Both the position numbers and the translations under genes were made by a program. DNA of 64,000 bases from Misgurnus anguillicaudatus (lineage: Eukaryota; Chordata; Actinopteri; Cypriniformes; Cobitidae), in the NCBI RefSeq assembly GCF_027580225.2, contig NC_073337.2:10675001-10739000 (forward strand). Reading direction: 5' to 3'. Of this stretch, positions 49,230-60,600 are shown piece after piece; the stretch's first letter is position 1; every line of letters starts with the position of its first letter. The notes beneath the pieces are model-generated. The model saw only the letters and a program-made list of their open reading frames with translations, was not told where the DNA came from and did no database searches.

Positions 49230-49630
49230 CTAGTTTTAGACACGCACTCGCGAACTTCCCTTAACACTTCCCCTCGGGGGAATCCCTGTCGCCATTTTAA
49301 AGTGCATTCCACTTCGTCAAGTGGACGAGGGAAGTTTGTATGGACAGACCCTCGCCTCCTCGATTTTGACGGAGAGAGCGAGTCTGCTTCATATGTACAC
49401 TTCATGCAGCTATATATCCCACAATGCAACACGATTGTGGCGTCCCTTCAGTAACTCACGCTTTGCACAGTTAAAATGAAGGGGGGGGCGGTCTCCACTT
49501 TCCATGTGATCAAGGGCTTAGGGTGATCCATTTGAACCTACTTCAAGTGTTCCAGCAGTAGTGGGCACTCGTACAATGTAAGCAATGACGTACATCCGAG
49601 TGAACGAGACTGAGGGAAGATAGTTTGTTT
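49230..49630. mobile_element. insertion of unknown type within the copy-2 MITE
   Basis: About 400 bp (from around tagttttagacacgcactcg to gagggaagatagtttg) is absent from the paralogue at 45070-45110, where about 35 bp of different sequence stands instead. TAGTTT is present at both edges and may be a target duplication. It carries self-complementary acttccct/agggaagt motifs. Confidence 0.45.
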
Positions 49631-49648
49631 GTAAATGCATATATTTAA

Positions 49649-49924
49649 AGCAACACTATGTAGATTTTTACCTTTAAATAATGTCCCTAAAAATTATTTC
49701 AGTGATAGAACAACTTTTAACTGGACAAATTGTACTGTTGCTGCAACCTGAGCAACCTCCTAGCTGCTACAAGCACACTCTGAAAGTGGCGGTGGAGGGT
49801 AGGAAACACAGCCCCGCCCCTCCCCCTGCCTGCAGAAGAGTGTCTGATACCAGGCACTGTTGCACTTTTCAACCACATTGGGGAGCTGTAAGTCATTTTT
49901 ACATGGAAACTACATAGTGTTGCT
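49649..49924. mobile_element. TTAA-target MITE (AGCAACACTATGTA family), copy 2, 276 bp
   Basis: Same termini and length as 22105-22380, flanked by TTAA at 49645-49648 and 49925-49928. The two copies are very similar throughout, differing mainly by point changes and small balanced indels, so the family moved fairly recently. Confidence 0.88.
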
Positions 49925-50340
49925 TTAATGTAAGATCATGTTGCGGTAATGATCATTTTTGATAATGATAATCTAAAAAATGTAAATAATTCTTTAGGAA
50001 ATATATTTTAAGTCCTCTAAAAATAATGGTTATAGTAAGTTCAGACCTTAATCTTATATGTGCAAAAAAAACAATTGGCTTCAAGGGCTTTTTAAAAAAA
50101 TCTGATGCTGGACACCTTCTAAGTCTGGATTTCGTAAGAATCATATGTTGTATTCATTACATTTTCATATCTTATCTCATTACGAAGCTGTAGACTGTTG
50201 AATAGAGAATGTTCACTTGTGACAAACAATTTGCCCCCTAAGTTCTCACACTAAATAATCTAAAAGAAGAACACAACTTAATTGTGATCATTGATTTAAA
50301 TTTTTTAAAATAAACTAGTACTAGAAATATTAACTCTAGG

Positions 50341-50790
50341 GCTTTTCACACTGCGCTTTATCCTGGGTTATCTTTGTTCTAAACCCTACTTTTAACCCTA
50401 GGTTAAGGATCGTTTCACACTTATAATTTAGAAGCGGGGTTATCCCTGAAATTAACCCAGGGTTGTGAAACCCTGCTAGCCCTGTTTTGTGGGGTTAACC
50501 CCGCATTGCAGTGCCAAACACATGCAGTGTGAAACGAAGCATGGTTAGAATGTTATGACCCCATAAACACAGCTGAAGCAGCTTATCAAGGTGTTCAGGA
50601 TTGTTTGATAATTACAAAAGCTGGGTTGGAGAAACCTGACCTAGGGTTTAGGAATGCACAGTGTGAAACGTCAGATTATGAATACCCAGGGTTATCTCTA
50701 CGAGTACGAACAGTGTGAAACAAATAGCCCATGATTCCGTTAACCCAGGGTTTAGAATAACTAGGGGTTAACTATTTCCAGTGTGAAAAG
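50341..50790. mobile_element. MITE with CTTTTCACACTG termini
   Basis: CTTTTCACACTG (50342-50353) and CAGTGTGAAAAG (50779-50790) are perfect inverses. Internal cagtgtgaaac motifs recur at about 50526, 50661 and 50709, and gggttaacccc-like motifs are frequent. Target duplication not seen. The terminal style is like PIF/Harbinger MITEs, which is a guess. Confidence 0.65.
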
Positions 50791-50799
50791 TGTGTCACG

Positions 50800-53005
50800 A
50801 CTTGCCCCAAACTGACATGTGTGCTTATGTTGGCTAAATCTAAGGATTAGCTCAACATAGCACATCAGCTAAAGTATCAAAAGACACATTATTGTCTCCT
50901 CTATTTTGTGCAAAATAATAATTTGTAACATTTATACCTAACAAAGTTGTATTGCATTAAATGTAAAGTGCAAATTTGTTACTTTTTATGCAAACAAAAA
51001 AAGAAAATTGTGCTAACATCAGATTAGAGCGATCTTGATCACATGTGAACACGAAGTTGACTATAGAAGAAGTCGTCAAACAAAGTGGCTATTTGATTTT
51101 TAATGCCTCTAGTGTTGGGAGTGATAACCAGTGTGACAACTTACACATGTGACAACTTAATATCCTTAATTTGTGAATGTCCTGTAAATGACCAGTGCGA
51201 ATAAGTGCTGCCCTGAGGGTCTGATAAAGAAATCATTTGTATTAAAAATAATTTGTACTGCATGTGTGTCCGTGCTTGAGTGTGGTTTGGAAGACACAAA
51301 AAGCTGAACATCTCGCGTCTCTGTACATTTTAGTGGCCAAAACTTTGCTGATCCCCTCTTTCCTAGACCATGACCATAAACATCTCCCTTTTTGCACAAA
51401 CAGAAAAAGAAGACGCAAAAGCGAAACTTTTTAAAATGTGTCCTGCTCTTGAAATGGCCACTGTGGTAGATAATAAAGAGACAATCCGCCCTCTTTGGAC
51501 ATTAATACTCTGGACTAAACGCCTGCTCTTTGATAATGTGAAAATTTGATAATGTATGATTCCTGGTTTTGTTGTTCTGTTGCTGCTCTTTGCATGTTCA
51601 AATTAAAATAAGTGTTTGTGTTGTTTTTACCGGGTCACAGACAATCGTCAATTGTATTTTTACTCAATGACAATTTAATATTAAAATCTTATCAGTTAAC
51701 GGTTAATGTTCAGTCAATAAGAAGCGGTTGTCTTCTTATATTAAATGAATACAGCATGAATGATAGAACAATAACACAAAATAATAATAATAATAATACA
51801 TCTCAAGGAATTCAAACTAAATTCTCTCACTTATTCGCCTCTGAATGGAAGTCATTACTCAGTACATAAGTAAAGAAACACAGCGTGTGCACACAAGTCT
51901 ATAATAAAGATGATTATAGACAAACATATACACAGTTGGAAATACTGAGCATGTCAGGAAATAGAAGTTGGCTTTATTTTGACCCAGCACTCTGTGTGGG
52001 TTTGTATGAAACAGTCCGATGTGTGACCCAATACCGTGTTTTGCAATACCGGCGCAAGGGTGATGTCATGGTCTGTGCCCGGGGCTGTCAACTCGCCCGC
52101 TAGGTTACTCAGCAGTGAGACACTTCCTGTAATCGGTGCACCAGGATCATGTTGGAATAAAAGGATGCTGATCAATTGAGCAATGGTCGTTTTTCCAACC
52201 TGACTGGCCCACACACCCAATGTGAATCACAAATGACCCCCACTACCTGGTTCTCGCCAGCTCTCTGCTCTCACCACATGGCCCGACACAATGACGTCTC
52301 TGTTGGAAAAGGTAATTATTTGGAAAATGACTGGCAACACACCTTAGTTTCTCCTGACAGCTCCATTAAATCGTGCACGGCTACGCTGGTCGAAGGCTAG
52401 CGATCATCTAAGAGATTTGTGTACCTTCGGTGCCTGGAGAAGTTCTCTTACGTTAAAGACTAACGGGCGGACAGGCACCGTTATCTTCACCCAATCGCGT
52501 GGCATCGCCTGCAAAGACTCACTAACCGGAAGCAAAGCGAGTTAGTGGGTGGCTTCAGCCCTCAACCCTGTTGCTAATTCATTACATAACTGCAAAATGA
52601 AGAGAAAGGCTGAAGGAAATTAAGATTTATTTCAGTGGTGAAACTGACTGTGTGTTTTGGACCGCACTGCTATTTTCTAAACACGCCGGGTGTGTGTTGG
52701 TCAGAGGGGAGGTGAACAGCAGGCCTTTGTGGCCCGGCCCGGAGCTAAGTGTGTTTGGGCTTGTGGTTTTTGGGAGCCCTGTGGCTGAGATTGGACATTC
52801 TACTTTTAGTGGAAACTGTTTAACAATGAACCCATAAATAGTACATATTCACATTAAAAAATGTGCATGCTGTAGCTCAACTTCGATTTCGTATTGATTT
52901 CAATTAATTACACAACTGCCCTGTATATAAGTAGAAAAACAAATGATTTTTTTTAAATACTTTGCAGTGTTTCCTCTGAGTTTAGTGTAAGTTTACTGTG
53001 CGGTT
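50800..53005. other. no gene supported
   Basis: AT-rich; includes an (AAT)n microsatellite at about 51778-51798. A GC-richer part at 52030-52520 has no recognised coding or RNA signature. Confidence 0.35.
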
Positions 53006-53011
53006 GTATAA

Positions 53012-55062
53012 AGGCGGGCGTACACGGTGCGATTTTTGCTGTCGTAGGAGCTCGCATGCGATTTTTTTTTCTCGGGACCAAATCGTTCATGCTCGTATGG
53101 TCGCGGCTCGCACCGTGTGAGAGGAATTACGAGCCGAGCCGAGCATGTTACGAGCACCTTACGACCTCCCGATAATTTTTAAACATGTCAAAAAAGTTCG
53201 GGAGCTGTCGGTATAAATTCGTAGTGTTGGTGCGGGTGAACGAGACGATCTGGCAAAGCACTTGAAGTTGACCAATCAGAATGTACAAAACACAGAAGAA
53301 GAAAGACAAATTGTGGCACTGCTACCTCAAATCTGGACGACAACTCTATATGGCGCAACCCAGTGGCTATATGTTTCGCGCACACACACACTCCGGTGAC
53401 CGGACATCATGACAAATATGACAGGTCCTTTCAATGACCTCTTGATCAGCTTCTTTGCCTGAAAAACCTGTCATACGTGTTTTTGTGATGTCCGGTCACA
53501 GCTTTGTATGTGTGCGGAAACAGGAGAGAGTGTGAAGCTATAAAACGAGGGCTACTTTTTGATATTAAAACTTTTTTGTTTTACTTTGTAATACTGTTGA
53601 TTTTTCTTTACTTGTAAATATGTTTTATCATTATTTACAATCTAAACATAAAATAAGCCAACTAAAATATGTAATAAATAAATATAAAAATTATTAGACT
53701 CCGTGCAGAGACCACTGGTTTAAATAGTACAGGATGGACAAAGAATGTCGCAATTTTGTGTAATCCAAGCTGTGCCAAGTCGCTGTAGTACAATTTCATA
53801 AATGAATGGATATTAAAAGGGCTGTCGCGACAGAGAATAAAAAGCAACGGAATGTCCATGTTTAATAGGCTATAAGATATGCATTTATTGTTTTACACTT
53901 TTTACTCGTATAATAAATGCAAAATAAATTGTCAATGAAGAGACTATATTAAACATGATTATCATACGCGGAGACGACGTTTTCCAGATTATTAGCTTCT
54001 GCTTTAACAAGTGAGCTTAAACGTTTTTGTTCGGTGTTTTTTACTCATATATATATATATATATATATTTTTTTTTTTACATATTTTCGAACAAAGGAAC
54101 ACATGATATAGCCCAATGTACGTTGTTATGGTAGCCTAAGCTTGTTCTGAAATGATGAGAATATTTAAATGACTAAAAATGTAGGCTATCTCTGAAACTT
54201 TATTTAAATAATGATTCATTTGTTTTCATACTATATTTGTATTGCTATGTATTAATTTACATAGGCCTACTGAGAAAATGCCATATATTAATATGCAATG
54301 CCTTCTGTATGGCATTTATTTTGTACATTTACAGGAGCACAAATGCTGCGTGCTCACTTTTACTTCAAGACCCCGCATTGACCGAGGGTCCGCGTACATT
54401 TGCACTAGACAATGAAAACAAGCCTAGACAATGTGCTTAATATTAAATTAAATGATTTTCGTTTTACAAATTAATATTTGGCTGTAGATGTATTGTCTAA
54501 ATAATTTAATCATAAAGGGAAAGACGTGTTACGTTATCTTACCTTGCGTTTTACCTCATTGCTCCTCATTCTGCATTTACAAATAAATAAATATGCCCAC
54601 TGAATTTGTTTTTAAACGTCATATTTATAAAAAAGCAACAATATATGTAACATTAATAATACCAATATAGATATTTACTTGGCACTACAATCATGATATA
54701 TTAAGAAGATAAAACCGCATATGCGCTAGCAAGAAAAACCACTGCCAGAGAAATTCCTTCACCGCCACAGCACAAACCTATATTGCAATTTCGGAATGCA
54801 TAAACAGAAATACAAAAAACAGAAATTCCAGGCTGTTTTCTGCACGAAAGCCAATATCTTTGCCGTATTCTTCTTGTTTTATTTTTTGTACATTCTGCCA
54901 CTCACAGGTGCGAAAATGCTTACGTCAGAATTCCTCAAGTCCTACAGTAAAATCTTGTCGTGTGTGACTGCGTACGAATTATTTTCGCATAAACTCACTC
55001 GTGTCGTGTGCGAGAGCTCACGACGTTCCGACCGTCAGAATTCGCAACGTGTACGCCCAGCT
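53012..55062. mobile_element. 2.05-kb PIF/Harbinger-like element, TAA-flanked
   Basis: The left end AGGCGGGCGTACACGGTGCG and the right end, in reverse AGCTGGGCGTACACGTTGCG, match at 17 of 20 positions and are flanked by TAA (53009-53011, 55063-55065), the typical Harbinger target. No transposase is readable; the interior is AT-rich, with an inverted gaccggacatca / tgatgtccggtc pair (about 53399 and 53488) suggesting a nested hairpin, and an (AT)n tract at about 54048-54067. Confidence 0.65.
54048..54067. repeat. (AT)n microsatellite
   Basis: About ten consecutive AT dinucleotides followed by a poly(T) run. Confidence 0.9.
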
Positions 55063-55684
55063 TAACATACATAAAAAGCCTGAAAAAAACACGCATTTGA
55101 CCACTATACCATTAACACCTGTCTGGCTGCCTTCTTCCTTCCAGCAGACGTTAACATTTGCACCACCTTGTAATGACGTCGCACTGTTTTCAGAATTGAT
55201 TTTTTTTTGTTTTTAGGGGACATCTCTGACATTTTAGTTTTGATGGTTGTTTATCACCTCAAGCTTAACCTTAACATGCTGAATGCCTCTTTCTAATCTC
55301 TTTCTTTCTGAAGGTCACAGTCATGTCCTGTGAGAGGAGTTTATTTTAAACCAGATCGCTCCTCAATTATTGTGTATTATTAAAGAAAAACACTTGTTTT
55401 AATAATCCTATATTGAAATGCGGTAACCTCTGCATGCTCTTCTTGTTTGACTGACATTACTAAGCACTCCTGTTTCTACCCTTCCTTCCATCCGGCCCCA
55501 TTCCGGTACACAACAGTTTTTACAATTCAGTTAATATGAGGGCAGCAAGATATATTGAATTCACAGAAATATCGTAAATGTTTGTATTGTAATTGTATGC
55601 AATAACTGAATGAATTTAACTTTGATTAAACATAGCATTTTGAAGTATTAAAGGTTGATGCAGATAGCTAGAGACTGGTGAGAG

Positions 55685-56759
55685 TAGGGATGTCAAAATA
55701 TGCAATTTCCCATATTCGATGATCATTTAAATTAACGATCAATCTATCGAATAATCGTTAACAGTAATAGTGCAATAAGCCATTACAGCAGTGACATATA
55801 GCCAATGACATAAAAGTGTGCGTAAAAATGCCAGCTTCCTCACGTGAATTAAAAGTTTTTATTTTGTCTAAATAACATGCTAGTGGGATTGTAAAATGAG
55901 TCAATGTAGTTGGTGTTTTGATAAAAATCATCAATTGAATCTCATAATGAAATATAATGACTAATAGACACAGTAAACTCCACCTCATAACGGGCACATC
56001 CGTCGGATGAAAGTCCGTGCGTCCATGACAAAATAATATTTTTCTAGTTGTTCACCTAGCTTTCTGAGTCGTTGATACATCGCTTGTTGTAATTATATCC
56101 AAGAAGCACACAAAGGGCACTTTTCCCGTCGCCACCTCAGATTAGACCTGCGGCGTACTTTCAGCAAAGATGCTTTTATTATGAAGATTTCAACCTTCCA
56201 TTAGAAAATCCGTTTAGCGTGTAGCGCCTCAGCCAGTAATGATGATGATCAATGATATATGTTGTGGGCGTTCAGAGTGTAACCACAGTCAGTTACAGTT
56301 TACATTTAACAGTTTATTGCCAGAATGTAAGTTTTACATTTTAATCTGTTTATTAAAAACGGCTTCTGGTCTCCTTCCCTATGTAAAGCAGCGTTAGCAG
56401 CGTTGCTATGCTAATCTTGCAGGCTTCCCTGAAGAGGGTCTTTGCTTTCAGTATCCTAACTGTGTTTAGATTTTCGGCATCGGAACCTCTCAGATCCACT
56501 GCGGATGCCATTTCGTTGCGTTAGCAGCCAGCCTCGTCTCGAATGAGGTTATAAAGCCCAAGTGAGCGTTTGGCATCAAGCATCGTTGTGATCATGGCTA
56601 GTTTAACTTCTTCACGCTTGTTTAATTTTTTCAACAGCTGTGTATGTGCTTTGCGCAAGCGCCGGACACACGTGCTTGCTTTGTCGTCAATCGTTAATTT
56701 TTATCGATTTAATTCTTATCGACAATTAATCGAAGATCGATTAATTGTTAACATCCCTA
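55685..56759. mobile_element. hAT MITE (TAGGGATGT family), 1.08 kb
   Basis: TAGGGATGT at the left and ACATCCCTA at the right are perfect inverses. The 8-bp flanks GGTGAGAG (55677-55684, 56760-56767) are identical, the hAT hallmark. AT-rich subterminal tcgat/atcga motifs occur on both sides. No transposase is encoded. Confidence 0.88.
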
Positions 56760-57387
56760 GGTGAGAGTGATGCTTTCTTTTCCAATGTTTGTAATATAAA
56801 TCTGAGTTTTTAAATAATACAATAACTAACACATATAGCATTATTTAGAAAGTTATATTCCACTTTCTTCCATATTGTACAGTCCTAATGAATATTAATA
56901 AAAAAAAATGCATAATGTAAGTGTAATAGCAGCTTCTTATAAAGAGCTGCAGTCTTAAAGTCAACTTCATTTTTAGTTAAATCGGTAACACTTTCCAATA
57001 AGGTTCATTAGTTAACATTAGTTAATGTATTAACTAACATGAACAAACCATGAGCAATACATTTGTTACAGTGTTTATTAATCTTTGTTAATGTTAGTTA
57101 ATAGAAATAAAGCTTTTAATTGTTTGTTCATGTTAGTAAGCAGTGCATTAACTAATGTTAACAAGATTTTTAATCAAGTATTAAATAATAATTGTTGAAA
57201 TTAACATTAACAAAGATTTTATAAATGCTGTATAAGTGCAGTTCATAATTAGTCCATGTTACCTAATGTAGTAACTAATGAACCTTATTGTTGTAACGTC
57301 CATACAGCCACGCCGCCAGAGGGAGCCCTCGCCGGAGTACTGACGTGGCGCCGCTCTCTGCTTCTCTGACTGTTTCCTGTTTGTCCC

Positions 57388-57395
57388 TATTTAAG
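57388..57395 (+). promoter_or_regulatory. TATA-like box of the Gypsy promoter
   Basis: TATTTAAG lies 31 bp upstream of 57419, where the sequence complementary to the priming site begins. That is the classical TATA-to-start spacing. Confidence 0.6.
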
Positions 57396-57648
57396 TTTCA
57401 AGCTAGCCTAAGGCTAGCGCGAAGTATTGCCAGTTTACCTGCGTACCGAGCGTTATTCTGATTGTGATTTCTGACTGCCTATCGTTGTGACCATTTGTCT
57501 GCCTATCTGTTTATCTGCCTTTTGGATTTGCCCCTTTGCCTAGTTTGCCTGGATCGGACTGTCTATCTGTGTTTTGATCTGCCTGCCTGTATACCTGACT
57601 ACTCTTCTGCCTCACGTTTTGATTTGTTTGCTTGATTGGTTTGTTTTA

Positions 57649-57654
57649 AATAAA
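57649..57654 (+). terminator. polyadenylation signal AATAAA in the LTR
   Basis: AATAAA, repeated at 62310-62315 in the 3' LTR, where it would end the genomic RNA. Cleavage 10-30 nt downstream would fall over the repeated Gag start region. Confidence 0.6.
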
Positions 57655-57663
57655 CACCGCAAA

Positions 57664-60600
57664 ATGGATCCCAGTATTCCTGAGCATTCCTTACAGAATA
57701 CTTCGCCTACCATCGATCCAGCGGAAGTAACCAATCTAATGGCTGCTTACAAACAACAAAGCACGCTCCTGCAGGGCTACCAGGAACAGCTTACACGGCT
57801 TCAAGCCGTCAACGAACACCTCACAGGCTATATCCAAGCATTGCCATCCACCTCTGTGAAACGAATGAGCGTTTCTGAACCTGATAAGTTTGATGGTACA
57901 GCGGAACACGTGAGAGGCTTCCTTCGTCAGCTGGATATTTATTTTCAAGATCATGTGAGTGATAAATTATCTGATAATGCGATGTGTTCTAAAGTTTTCT
58001 CTTTGTTGACTGGCAAAGCGGTCGAGTGGGCCTCCGCTGTTTGGGACACCGATCCTCGGATCCGCACATCTTACTCCTATTTTGTACAGCAAATTAAAGA
58101 AGTGTTTGAATACCCAGCGGGGGGAAGAAGTGCTTCATCGCAGATCATTAATATGTCCCAGAACCATCGTCCTGTCGCAGAGTATGCCATTGAATTTCGC
58201 ACGCTTGCAGCACAAAGCGGTTGGAATGATAAATCGCTAAAGGATATTTTTCAGAACAGTCTGGACATTGATCTTCAAGCAGAACTGGCATGTAAAGGTG
58301 AGAACCTCTCATTCTCTGAATTTGTGACTTTGTCTGTACACATTGATAACCTGATGAGAAATGTGCCTGCTAGAACGAAACTGAAAACTTCCACTAGGCC
58401 TGTATATGCCACCAGTAAAGTGTTCCATACCGCTGTAAATAATGACGACATTGTAGAACCAATGCAGATGGGGTTCGCTCCTTTGACCATGGCAGAACGA
58501 CAACGACGTCGTGAGCACAATTTATGTTTCTATTGTGGGAAACCTGGACATCGCATCGATAACTGCCCATCCAAGAAACCACGCAACACCAACACGGTAA
58601 ACCAGTTCTTTAACCTCCCTTCTTGTTATGATATGTGTTCTCAACCAGTAACAATCATCCACGATAATATAACCATGTCATTCACAGCATTAATTGACTC
58701 AGGCTCTGCACTAAACTTCATTAATGAAGATGTTGTCAATAAATTTCTCATTCCTGTCATCCCATGCCAACCTCCATTAAGCATTTCTGCCGTCAACAAT
58801 GTACCCATCGACAAAGGTATTACTCACCAGACTGTTCCCCTCACTCTTCAAGTTGGCCTTCTTCATCTTGAAACGATTACATTGTATGTGATCTCTTCAC
58901 CCCGCTATGACATCATATTGGGACACCCCTGGCTAGTCGCACACGATCCAAAGATAAACTGGAGAACAGGAGAGATTCTACAATGGTCATCTCGTTGTAT
59001 GAAAACCTGCATTAACCATATGAAGCACAAACCCTGTCTGTCTACCAATGTTGAAAGCCCTACTAGTAAGAATGTTATGATTCCTGATGTCTACTCTGAA
59101 TATGCAGAAGTGTTTAGCAAAGTCAAGGCAACCGAATTACCACCACATAGACCTTGGGATTGTGCTATTGAACTTCTACCTAATGCTATGCCTCCCAAAT
59201 GTAAAGTTTATCCCCTGTCTCAACCTGAAACCCGAGCCATGGAGGATTACATCACTGAAGCACTACAAAATGGCTTTATTCGGATCTCCACATCTCCTGC
59301 TGCAGCTGGCTTCTTTTTCGTAGAGAAGAAGGATGGTGGCCTAAGACCTTGCATCGACTATAGAGGTTTGAACAATATCACTGTTAAATTTCCCTACCCT
59401 TTACCTCTTGTACCTTCTGCCCTAGAACAACTGAGGGAAGCAAAAATCTATACCAAGCTGGACTTACGTAGTGCCTACAATCTGGTTCGTATCCGTGAAG
59501 GTGATGAATGGAAGACTGCATTCCACACCACTAGAGGGCACTATGAATACCTCGTGATGCCGTATGGTCTATCTAACTCTCCCGCCGTCTTCCAGTCATT
59601 CATCAATGAAGTGTTCCGGGACCTCCTGAACCAGTATGTTATTGCTTACATTGACGATATCTTGATTTATTCCAATAATATGGAGGACCATGTCTGCCAT
59701 GTTAAAGAAGTCCTGTCTCGTCTCCTCCAGAACAAGTTATACGTCAAAGCAGAAAAATGTGAGTTTCATGTCATGAAAACTAACTTCCTGGGCTATAATA
59801 TTAGTTCCCAGGGTGTTGAGATGGACACCACCAAAGTCAAGGCAGTCAACGAATGGCCTCCACCCCGCACTGTTAAGGATTTGCAGCGTTTCCTAGGATT
59901 TGCAAACTTCTACCGACGATTCATCTGCAACTACAGTACTGTAGCAGCTCCCCTGACATCTCTACTGAAAGGTAAACCCAAAAAACTCCTGTGGAACTCA
60001 CAAGCTGAGCAAGCTTTTCAGAGACTTAAAACCTGTTTCACCACCGCCCCGATCCTGAAACATCCTGACCCTGAAAAACAGTTCATCGTAGAGGTCGACG
60101 CATCAGATACTGGAGTAGGAGCTGTTCTGTCACAACGTCACGGTCCAGAAAATAAGGTATACCCATGTGCTTACTATTCCAGAAAACTCACCCAGGCAGA
60201 GAGAAACTACGATATAGGCAACAAGGAACTTCTTTCGATAAAGGCAGCCCTGGAGGAATGGAGGCATTGGCTTGAGGGTGCGAAGCATCATATTGTCATT
60301 CTGACAGATCATAAAAACCTCGAGTACGTGAAGGGAGCTCAGAGATTGAATGCACGTCAGGCAAGATGGTCACTTTTCTTCACCCGTTTCAATTTTTCAA
60401 TCACCTACAGACCCGGACACAAGAATGGTAAAGCTGATGCTCTGTCCAGATACCACGAACCCACTCCTGTTGACCGTTCACCTGTCCCTATCATACCACC
60501 TTCTCTTATCATTGCTCCTATAGCGTGGGATATCATGCAGGAAATCACCCACGAACAATTGAATGACCCTGTTCCGCCTGAATGCCCACCTGAGAGAACT

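Larger units (their letters stand above)
48681..50143. mobile_element. MITE with about 35-bp inverted termini, copy 2, carrying two insertions
   Basis: Follows copy 1 (44521) from gggtgatttttggaaaatta and gacttatgaggtgtcatgaa through atgtccatgactggatt and gacactcaagatggctaccagg. It is then interrupted at about 49230-49625, resumes with gtttgtaaatg, is interrupted by a 276-bp TTAA MITE, and resumes with gatcatgttgcggtaatgat to gaatcat at 50143. Copy 1 serves as the uninterrupted reference. Confidence 0.75.
57292..57695 (+). repeat. 5' LTR of the Gypsy element
   Basis: 404 bp with TG...CA ends. A TATA-like TATTTAAG lies at 57388-57395, a predicted transcription start near 57419, and AATAAA at 57649-57654. 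This gives U3 of about 127 bp, R of about 250 bp and a very short U5. The Gag start codon (57664) is inside it. It differs from the 3' LTR at 57352 (C/T), 57413 (G/T) and 57418 (C/A). Confidence 0.97.

Noticed and set aside
52030..52520. Possible small nuclear RNA gene in the GC-richer patch
   Set aside because: Compared by eye with U1, U4 and U5 features; neither the 5' ends nor Sm-site context match.
57574..57663. Upstream extension of the Gypsy frame before the first ATG
   Set aside because: It opens with TTG, not ATG, and lies in LTR leader sequence; the first ATG in good context is at 57664.
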